DNA from: CAZMFZ01 sp964565665
GTDB lineage: Bacteria; Bacteroidota; Bacteroidia; Cytophagales; UBA9547
Assembly (NCBI GenBank): GCA_964565665.1
Contig: CAZMFZ010000167.1
Span: forward strand, 1-5,063
Reading direction: 5' to 3'
DNA: 5,063 nucleotides
Shown: positions 1-5,063 of the stretch, piece after piece
How positions within the stretch are numbered: position 1 is the stretch's first letter
How the letters are laid out: each line of letters begins with the position of its first letter
Program-made: the position numbers and the translations under genes
Notes under the pieces: generated by a model
Told to the model about the DNA's origin: nothing
The model's input: only the letters and a program-made list of their open reading frames with translations
Database searches by the model: none

Positions 1-17
1 ATATTAACTAGGGATAG

Positions 18-39
18 ATATACCTGCCAGCAGGTATAT
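18..39. repeat. 22-bp perfect palindrome downstream of higA
   Basis: The arms atatacctgc (18-27) and gcaggtatat (30-39) are exact reverse complements separated by only CA, so a transcript from either strand could form a 9-bp stem with a 4-base loop. It lies 17 bases beyond the stop codon of the minus-strand antitoxin gene and may help end that transcript or protect its 3' end. No T-run follows it on the minus strand (the next bases read ctatccc), so it is not a classic intrinsic terminator. A copy of a dispersed palindromic repeat or a protein-binding site are alternatives. The structure is certain; the role is inference. Confidence 0.6.
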
Positions 40-51
40 TTCATTTCAATG

Positions 52-70
52 TTGCATTAATTCAATGCAA
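52..70. repeat. Small inverted repeat across the higA stop codon
   Basis: ttgcatt (52-58) and aatgcaa (64-70) form a perfect 7-bp inverted repeat with a 5-base spacer that includes part of the antitoxin stop codon (57-59 on the minus strand). It could form a weak stem at the end of the mRNA, next to the stronger palindrome at 18-39. It is AT-rich and may be chance. Confidence 0.3.
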
Positions 71-443
71 AAATTAACTCAGCTGAAATATGCAATTGAT
101 AATATAATTTGGCTGCAGTTTTAAGACTCGGTTGCTTTTTTCCATTTAATATTTCACTCAAATAGGCAGGTGTTACATCCAAAATATTTGCAGCTTCTTT
201 TTGACTGTAGTTCATAATACCCATTTGTACACGAATGGCTTCTTTCAGTGTAGTAACATTCTGCAAAGGCATTACTGGAATTCCATCTTCGTAGCTTTCG
301 GCCATTAAAGAGTATTCTGTCAACAATTTATTTTCTTCATTGCTCAGAAAATTAAACTCGCCCTTCTCTGTCGTTTTTTTAAGAAGCGTTTCTATTTGAT
401 TCATTACAGATTGATACTCTGCTTTTGATTGTATCTTTTTCAT
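57..443 (-). CDS. higA: HigA-type antitoxin / HTH transcriptional regulator (toxin partner decayed)
   Basis: This 128-residue protein matches the HigA antitoxin family: an N-terminal toxin-binding and dimerisation part and a C-terminal Cro/C1-type (XRE) helix-turn-helix. Residues 1-60 carry the family-like opening (SKAEYQSVMNQIETLL, then an acidic stretch with NEENKLLTEY). Residues 66-122 form the HTH domain, with LKEAIRVQM, SQKEAANILDV, the recognition-helix pattern TPAYLSEILNGKKQPSL, and AAKLYYQLHISAELIF. Members neutralise a HigB mRNA interferase by binding it and repress their own operon. The ATG at 443-441 is preceded, after 2 bases, by the stop codon of a HigB C-terminal remnant, which is the toxin-first order typical of higBA. 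The length is normal for the family and the frame is unbroken, so the protein is probably still made. With no intact toxin visible, it may act as an orphan antitoxin or plain repressor. Family assignment is confident; present function is inferred. Confidence 0.85.
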   Translation of the reverse strand: MKKIQSKAEYQSVMNQIETLLKKTTEKGEFNFLSNEENKLLTEYSLMAESYEDGIPVMPLQNVTTLKEAIRVQMGIMNYSQKEAANILDVTPAYLSEILNGKKQPSLKTAAKLYYQLHISAELIFALN

Positions 444-445
444 GG

Positions 446-562
446 CTAAATTGTAGTTACCTGAATTTTACTATACTGCGAATGTGTACCGATAAACCTT
501 ATGTAAATAGTTCTAGCTGAGAAATGAATCATTGCATTAAGTAGGAAAAAATAATAATTATA
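446..562 (-). pseudogene. higB: C-terminal remnant of a HigB-type mRNA interferase toxin
   Basis: Reading the minus strand from 562 to the TAG at 446-448 gives 38 codons whose end closely resembles HigB toxins: MIHFSART, then YIRFIGTHSQYSKIQ, then VTTI and stop. HigB proteins (RelE-like fold, about 95-105 residues) characteristically end with a strand reading roughly VYIRFIGTHKEYDKI, from which this differs only modestly. The stop lies 2 bases before the higA start, as expected for a higBA operon. The frame is closed upstream by TAA at 563-565, and I find no match to the N-terminal two thirds of HigB (for example the usual F-W-H and L-x-x-W segments) in any frame up to about 1000. The only in-frame ATG in this stretch (532-530) would give 28 residues, too short for a toxin. 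Identification as HigB is by motif recall and position; loss of the 5' part is seen directly. Confidence 0.75.
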
Positions 563-1009
563 TTAACTAATGGCTAATAAAGTTACGTATTTGTAATGGT
601 TTTTGTTTTCTATGCTTTGTTGCACACAACTCATCAAAATTTAATTTGGATTTTTGCAAATTTAAGGGAAACAGTTGGGAAATTAACTTGAGATAAAGTA
701 ATAAGGCTTTACGAAAATCACTACAAATTTTATATTCATCTATAAAGTATAACCCTAGAACAATTTCCCCCTTTTTGAAAAATTATCAATTCGAAATCCT
801 TCTTTCTGTACTTTGTGGAATACTACAAACCTTTTCCAGTACAGCACATTTGAAATATCCCAGCTGGCAGTTTGAGTCACATGATAGAACGTTTAGGAAC
901 TACAAATACCTCTCCCCCATTTTTCTAAAACAATAAATCTTGTGTTTAGCTTTTTCTGTACCTTTGGTTATCATTAAAATTAAGCAAAGCATACCGATAA
1001 AATTTCGTT
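563..1009. other. Intergenic region without a recognised gene; stop-poor core at 697-936
   Basis: This 447-base gap separates the toxin remnant from mfd. No RNA gene, riboswitch or convincing protein is seen. Three overlapping frames are open for unusually long in such AT-rich DNA: plus 697-936 (79 codons before TAA, no ATG, a TTG at 775); minus 880-755 (41 codons from a GTG, containing SWDISNVLYWKR and KVQKEGFRID); and minus 782-567 (71 codons, no ATG). None has a normal start codon or a family I recognise. The region may hold a degraded gene or a dispersed repeat. The promoter near its right end is listed separately. Confidence 0.4.
940..966 (+). promoter_or_regulatory. Candidate Bacteroidota-type promoter of mfd
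   Basis: TAccTTTG at 959-966 matches the -7 consensus TAnnTTTG used by the Bacteroidota primary sigma factor. A TTG at 940-942 lies 16 bases upstream, close to the spacing expected for the -33 element. Transcription would begin near 970-975, giving a leader of about 35-40 bases before the TTG start of mfd. The match to the -7 element is exact; the -33 element is minimal and the spacing slightly short. Confidence 0.5.
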
Positions 1010-4000
1010 TTGAAACTCTCCGATTTCGTAAAATTATACGCTTTACAGCCTGAAATACAGGCTATTACAGAAGAATTAAAATCAAATACTCAACAAAATT
1101 TTTACCTGAAAGGGTTGAAAGGCAGTAGCGATGCCTTGCTGTGTGCTTCTATTTACAGCCAAATTAAAATATCTTCACTTTTCATTTTATCCGATAAAGA
1201 GGAGGCCCAGTATTTCGCAAACGACCTCCAAAATTTAGTTGAAGGCAAAGAGGTTTTATTTTTTCCAACCTCTTATCGCAAGCCTTATCAGTTTGAAGAA
1301 ACCGACAATGCCAACGTACTTATGCGAGCCGAAGTGCTAAACAGATTGAACCTTAAAGAAGGTAATGGTGAACTGGTAGTCACTTATCCTGAGGCACTTA
1401 CCGAGAAAGTAATCAGTAAAAAAACACTGATTGAAAACACAATGACTGCCAAAGTAGGTGAAAAGCTAGACATTAATTTCATTACTGAACTGCTTATAAA
1501 CTATGAATTTGAGAAAACCGATTTTGTGTACGAGCCAGGTCAGTTTGCCATCCGTGGGGGAATTGTAGATATTTTTTCATTTGGCAATGAGCTTCCGTAT
1601 CGACTGGAATTGTTTGGCGATGAAATAGAAAGCATCCGTTCATTTAATCCCGACACACAACTTTCGGTTGAAAGCAAAAATGCAATTTCCATTATTCCAA
1701 ATGTGCAGAATAAGCTCATTATGTCGTCTACCGAAAGCTTTTTAAGCTTTTTTACAGATAAGAATTTGATTTGGGTAAAAGAAATGGAAGCTTTAGAAGA
1801 GGAACTGAACGAATATTTCAGTAAAGCTTCAGAAACTTTTCTAAGTCTGGAACGCAAACAAGTGCCTGCCAGTCTGATTTCAAAACCTGAAGATAAATTT
1901 GAAAATTGGGCATCTTTTTCTGAGAAGCTTAAGCAATTTCATGTGATGGAATTTGGCTCAAAAAGCAAACAAAAGAAAGTCAAAGTCTATGAATTCGCCA
2001 CTTCTGCCCAACCGCCATTCAACAAAGATTTTAATTTGCTAGCCAAAAATCTTTCTGAAAATCAAGGAAAAGGTTACGTAAATTATATCCTTACCGAATC
2101 GCATCAGCAGTTTGAAAAGCTGCAAAGTATTTTTGAAGAGATTGATACTTTTGTCAAGCCTCATCATTTCGCCATTTCATTGAGGGAAGGTTTTATAGAC
2201 CACAACTTGAAACTTGCATGCTACACCGATCACCAGATTTTTGAGCGTTTTTACAGAGCAAAGTCAAAAGATAAAGCATCGAAATCCAAATCTATCACAC
2301 TAAAAGAACTACGAACCCTGCATCCGGGGGACTATGTAACTCATGCAGACTATGGTATTGCCAAGTTTGTTGGCTTAGAAAAAGTAGAATTCAATGGGGT
2401 AGAACAAGAGGCCATTCGCTTGGTTTTTAAAGACAACGATTTGATGAAAGTAAGCATTTTGCAATTGCACAAAATCGCAAAATATGCAGGAAAAGATGGT
2501 GAAGTACCCTCTATGAGCAAATTGGGAAGTCCAGAATGGGAAAATCGCAAGAAAGCCGTAAAGAAAAAAGTAAAGGAAATAGCTATTGATTTGATTGGTT
2601 TGTATGCCAAACGGAAAGCCGCACCTGGATTTGCCTTTACAAAAGATAACTATTTGCAGGCAGAATTGGAGACTTCCTTCATCTACGAAGATACTCCCGA
2701 CCAAGCGAAAGCCACAGAAGCCGTGAAGGAAGACATGATGAAACCGCATCCGATGGATAGGCTGGTGTGTGGAGATGTGGGCTTTGGTAAAACAGAAATA
2801 GCCATTCGAGCGGCATTCAAGGCTGCCTGCGATGGCAAACAAGTAGCGGTGATGGTACCTACCACCATTTTAGCCATGCAACATTTCAAAACTTTTAGAG
2901 ACAGGCTTGAAAAATTCCCCGTAAAGGTAGAATATGTGAGCCGTTTCCGAACCAACAGCCAAATAAAGGAGACTTTAGCACGAGTAGCTGAAGGCAAAAC
3001 TGAAATCCTGATTGGTACACACCGTATAGTAAGCAAAGATGTGAAGTTCAAGAATTTAGGATTGATGATTATTGATGAAGAGCAAAAATTTGGCGTAGCC
3101 ACAAAGGAAAAGCTCAAAGAAATCAAGGTAAATGTAGATACTTTGACTCTGACAGCCACTCCTATTCCTCGCACATTGCAATTTTCATTGATGGGAGCAA
3201 GAGATTTGTCTATCATAGCTACCGCACCACCAAATAGACAACCCGTTACTACTGAGGTACATACCTACAACGAAGCCATTCTCAGAGATGCCATTAGCTT
3301 GGAAATCAAGCGTGGTGGACAAGCATTTTTTGTTCACAACCGTGTGAGCGACTTATATACTTTGGCCGATTTAATCAAAAGGCTTGTTCCCGATAGCAAA
3401 GTGGCGGTGGCTCATGGGCAAATGGATGGTGAAGATTTGGAAAAAGCGATGCTAAAATTTATTGATGGCGAATACGATGTGTTGGTATCTACAAATATCA
3501 TCGAATCAGGCCTTGATATTCCAAATGCAAATACTATTTTGATTAATAATGCACACCATTTTGGGGTATCTGATTTGCACCAAATGCGAGGTAGGGTTGG
3601 GCGGTCGAACAAAAAGGCTTACTGTTATCTATTAGCTCCACCTATTTCCACTCTCACAGGCGATGCACGAAAAAAACTATCTGCATTGGAAGAATTTAGC
3701 GAATTGGGCGATGGCTTTAAAGTAGCCATGCGCGATTTGGATATTCGTGGGGCTGGTAATTTGCTGGGTGGCGAGCAAAGTGGATTTATTACCGATATTG
3801 GATTCGATTTATATCACAAATTGCTTGATGAAGCCATTCAGGAACTGAAGGAAACGGAATTTAGGGCTTTGTTCGAAACGGAATTGGCGATAAGAAAGGA
3901 CATTTTACCTGATTGCAGCATTGAGACAGACTTGGCCATTCTGATTCCAGAAAACTATGTAAGCAATATCTCAGAGCGATTAAGCCTATACAATGAATTA

Positions 4001-4357
4001 GATAATTTAGTAGATGAAGCCGAGCTTAATCAATTCATTACCAAGCTCATAGATCGTTTTGGTTCATTGCCACAAGAAGTTTTAGATCTTACAGAAACAG
4101 TAAAACTGCGTTGGGTAGCAGAAAAAGTAGGCTTTGAAAAGCTATCAATCAAAAATAATTTATTGAAATGCCATTTTGGAGCTACCGCAGATAAAGACTA
4201 TTTTAATGGAGCTATTTTTGGGAAAATATTAGAATACGTGCAGAAAAATTCCAAATCGTGCAGCCTAAAAGAGATGAAAGACAAATTAATATTAAATATC
4301 GAAGGCACAAAATCTATAAAAATGGCTATTGAAATTTTGAGTAAGTTGATTGAGTAA
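1010..4357 (+). CDS. mfd: Transcription-repair coupling factor Mfd
   Basis: This 1115-residue ATP-dependent DNA translocase pushes stalled RNA polymerase off damaged template and recruits UvrA for nucleotide excision repair. The domain order is complete. The UvrB-like N-terminal module has a degenerate nucleotide-binding loop (GLKGSSDA, 35-42) and the UvrA-facing segment EPGQFAIRGGIVDIF (from 175). R182, R198 and F202 keep the spacing of the E. coli UvrA contacts R165, R181 and F185 (from memory). The RNA-polymerase-interacting domain begins at HPGDYV (438-443). The RecG-like helicase has Walker A GDVGFGKT (588-595), DEEQ (689-692), TATPIPRT (715-722) and motif VI QMRGRVGR (858-865). The translocation (TRG) motif is RDLDIRGAGNLLGG (908-921), and the C-terminal D7 domain fills roughly 965-1115. 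The start is TTG at 1010: an in-frame TAA at 998-1000 excludes anything further upstream, no ATG lies between, and MKLSDFVKLY fits the family's N-terminus. No Shine-Dalgarno site is visible. Length is close to E. coli Mfd (1148). Identification is secure. Confidence 0.98.
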   Translation: MKLSDFVKLYALQPEIQAITEELKSNTQQNFYLKGLKGSSDALLCASIYSQIKISSLFILSDKEEAQYFANDLQNLVEGKEVLFFPTSYRKPYQFEETDNANVLMRAEVLNRLNLKEGNGELVVTYPEALTEKVISKKTLIENTMTAKVGEKLDINFITELLINYEFEKTDFVYEPGQFAIRGGIVDIFSFGNELPYRLELFGDEIESIRSFNPDTQLSVESKNAISIIPNVQNKLIMSSTESFLSFFTDKNLIWVKEMEALEEELNEYFSKASETFLSLERKQVPASLISKPEDKFENWASFSEKLKQFHVMEFGSKSKQKKVKVYEFATSAQPPFNKDFNLLAKNLSENQGKGYVNYILTESHQQFEKLQSIFEEIDTFVKPHHFAISLREGFIDHNLKLACYTDHQIFERFYRAKSKDKASKSKSITLKELRTLHPGDYVTHADYGIAKFVGLEKVEFNGVEQEAIRLVFKDNDLMKVSILQLHKIAKYAGKDGEVPSMSKLGSPEWENRKKAVKKKVKEIAIDLIGLYAKRKAAPGFAFTKDNYLQAELETSFIYEDTPDQAKATEAVKEDMMKPHPMDRLVCGDVGFGKTEIAIRAAFKAACDGKQVAVMVPTTILAMQHFKTFRDRLEKFPVKVEYVSRFRTNSQIKETLARVAEGKTEILIGTHRIVSKDVKFKNLGLMIIDEEQKFGVATKEKLKEIKVNVDTLTLTATPIPRTLQFSLMGARDLSIIATAPPNRQPVTTEVHTYNEAILRDAISLEIKRGGQAFFVHNRVSDLYTLADLIKRLVPDSKVAVAHGQMDGEDLEKAMLKFIDGEYDVLVSTNIIESGLDIPNANTILINNAHHFGVSDLHQMRGRVGRSNKKAYCYLLAPPISTLTGDARKKLSALEEFSELGDGFKVAMRDLDIRGAGNLLGGEQSGFITDIGFDLYHKLLDEAIQELKETEFRALFETELAIRKDILPDCSIETDLAILIPENYVSNISERLSLYNELDNLVDEAELNQFITKLIDRFGSLPQEVLDLTETVKLRWVAEKVGFEKLSIKNNLLKCHFGATADKDYFNGAIFGKILEYVQKNSKSCSLKEMKDKLILNIEGTKSIKMAIEILSKLIE

Positions 4358-4515
4358 AGCATTTTCAATTCTTTTCCTTTCTAAAACTTCATATTTCTAT
4401 TTCCCTTTTCCAATAATTAATTTAATTTTTCTCATAGTTTTAGTATGATATTTTAGGTGTCTGGTTTTTTGATTAGATTTAGTCACGATTAACTCAACCC
4501 TAAAACACATTTTTA
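4358..4515. other. mfd to STAS-like gene spacer, no terminator seen
   Basis: This 158-base T-rich spacer contains no hairpin followed by a T-run, so transcription from mfd may continue into the next gene. Two weak partial matches to the TAnnTTTG promoter element are present (tagtttta at 4435-4442 and tattttag at 4449-4456), neither with a clear -33 partner. The downstream gene could therefore have its own weak promoter or depend on read-through; the sequence does not decide. Confidence 0.35.
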
Positions 4516-4926
4516 ATGCAAATTTTGCTATCAAACAAATTTGTCACATTCGAATACTATCCAGAAAAATCAGCTATTCATTACCAGTGGACTTTTGAAT
4601 CAAAACTTATCAATTGGATTGATTATCAGCATATTATGGAAAATTATAAGCTGCTGCTATTACAATACAAACCCAAATTGATTCTTGCAGACCACAAAGA
4701 TTTTGATTTTATAATTAACGAGACCCAGCAGCAATGGCTAGATAATGAAATAAATGGTACAGCGGTTTTCATTGGAGTTTTAAAACTAGCTGTTGTATTT
4801 CCCACCGATACTTATACCCATATTTCAATAGAGTTGGTGATGATGGAAGACATGGGCTCGCAACTCAATTGTGCCTATTTTCATGATTTAATATCAGCGG
4901 AAGCTTGGCTTTATGAAGAAATTTAA
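4516..4926 (+). CDS. STAS/SpoIIAA-like small protein of unknown function
   Basis: This 136-residue soluble protein has no signal peptide or membrane segment. Its layout resembles small Bacteroidota proteins with a STAS/SpoIIAA-like alpha-beta fold. A strand-rich start (ILLSNKFVTFEYYPEKSAIHYQW, 3-25) is followed by a helix and YKPKLILADHKDFDFII (51-67), where KPK-hydrophobic-D is the most family-like feature. Then come QQQWLDNEI (71-79), a strand GVLKLAVVFP (87-96), IELVMMED (105-112) and an acidic YF....AEAWL end (121-132). Related proteins are usually uncharacterised; classical STAS domains act in signalling as anti-anti-sigma factors or sensors, but I see no dedicated phosphorylatable-serine motif to support that here. 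The ATG at 4516 is the only plausible start and lacks a Shine-Dalgarno site, as is common in this phylum. It lies 158 bases after mfd on the same strand and ends just before a strong terminator. The ORF is confident; the fold is inferred from pattern. Confidence 0.8.
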   Translation: MQILLSNKFVTFEYYPEKSAIHYQWTFESKLINWIDYQHIMENYKLLLLQYKPKLILADHKDFDFIINETQQQWLDNEINGTAVFIGVLKLAVVFPTDTYTHISIELVMMEDMGSQLNCAYFHDLISAEAWLYEEI

Positions 4927-5063
4927 TTTTGAATAACAGCTATCCAAAAAAGAAATGAAACAAAAAAAAGTCGCATATAGCGACTTTTTTTGTTTGAGAT
5001 TTATATAAAATCCAAAACCTAAGAATGAGTATGAGAAGATAGAGCGAAAATAGGGAAGCCGAT
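4927..5063. other. Right-hand intergenic end of the window
   Basis: Apart from the terminator, no gene is supported here. Several minus-strand frames are open from the right edge; the one ending at TAG 5019-5021 would be the last 14 codons (IGFPIFALSSHTHS) of a convergent gene lying mostly outside the window. That would fit a shared bidirectional terminator, but 14 codons cannot establish it. Confidence 0.25.
4958..4995 (+). terminator. Strong intrinsic terminator, structurally bidirectional
   Basis: The GC-rich core gtcgc (4970-4974) pairs with gcgac (4980-4984) around a 5-base loop atata. It is extended by an eight-A run (4962-4969) facing a seven-T run (4985-4991) and then AAAC facing GTTT, with one bulged A. 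The T-run directly after the core makes a classic Rho-independent terminator for the gene ending at 4926, 31 bases upstream. The facing A-run gives the same signal on the opposite strand, so it may also serve a convergent gene to the right. Confidence 0.93.

Noticed and set aside
657..664. TAAATTTG on the minus strand, an exact match to TAnnTTTG and a possible promoter for the higB-higA remnant.
   Set aside because: There is no -33 element at suitable spacing, it lies over 200 bases from higA, and such a short AT-rich motif is expected by chance.
567..782. Minus-strand open frame of 71 codons beginning FFKKGEIVLGLYFIDEY.
   Set aside because: It has no ATG or plausible start, no recognised motif, and overlaps two other open frames; probably chance in AT-rich DNA or part of the same degraded segment.
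860..867. Eight-base palindrome ccagctgg, considered as an operator.
   Set aside because: It is short, isolated and not positioned near a promoter; palindromes of this size are common by chance.
487..1001. Ten-base direct repeat taccgataaa at 487-496 and 992-1001.
   Set aside because: It is too short to mean much; the first copy lies within the HigB remnant's coding sequence, and no longer similarity flanks the copies.
1540..3612. Five long antisense open frames inside mfd (for example 2683-3216 and 2375-2842).
   Set aside because: They lie opposite a fully conserved mfd reading frame, resemble no protein family, and are explained as shadows of its codon usage.
5019..5063. Possible 3' end of a convergent minus-strand gene (14 codons then TAG).
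   Set aside because: Other minus frames are equally open at the edge, and 14 codons without a recognisable motif do not support a gene.

Overview
The window is AT-rich and most likely comes from a member of the Bacteroidota. Three things suggest this: the Mfd protein has Bacteroidota-like wording (DEEQ in helicase motif II, an N-terminal 'EETDNANVLMRAEVLNR' block); a TAnnTTTG-type promoter element lies before mfd and no gene has a Shine-Dalgarno site; and the window ends with a STAS-like small protein of a kind I associate with that phylum. No ribosomal, tRNA, CRISPR or transposase sequence is visible.

Layout from left to right. Positions 1-56 hold a perfect palindrome downstream of the first gene. 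Positions 57-443 (minus strand) encode an intact HigA-type antitoxin with a C-terminal helix-turn-helix. Immediately upstream of it, 2 bases from its start codon, positions 446-562 still encode the last 38 or so residues of a HigB-type toxin, with the hallmark YIRFIGTH block. The rest of the toxin is missing and a stop codon sits directly before the remnant. This is therefore a decayed toxin-antitoxin locus that kept its antitoxin. Positions 563-1009 contain no gene I recognise, but 697-936 has unusually few stop codons on both strands and may be the remains of a gene or of a dispersed repeat. A Bacteroidota-type promoter at 940-966 precedes mfd.

Positions 1010-4357 (plus strand) encode a complete transcription-repair coupling factor, Mfd, with every expected domain and motif; it appears to start at TTG. 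A 158-base T-rich gap follows. Positions 4516-4926 (plus) encode a 136-residue STAS-like protein of unknown function. A strong hairpin terminator at 4958-4995, readable on both strands, closes the unit.

The genes do not form one obvious pathway. mfd is a core DNA-repair gene, flanked by a decayed toxin-antitoxin locus transcribed divergently from it and by a co-directional small gene that could share its transcript. I see no convincing new multi-gene system. The most informative observation is the toxin remnant in what would otherwise be called an intergenic gap.
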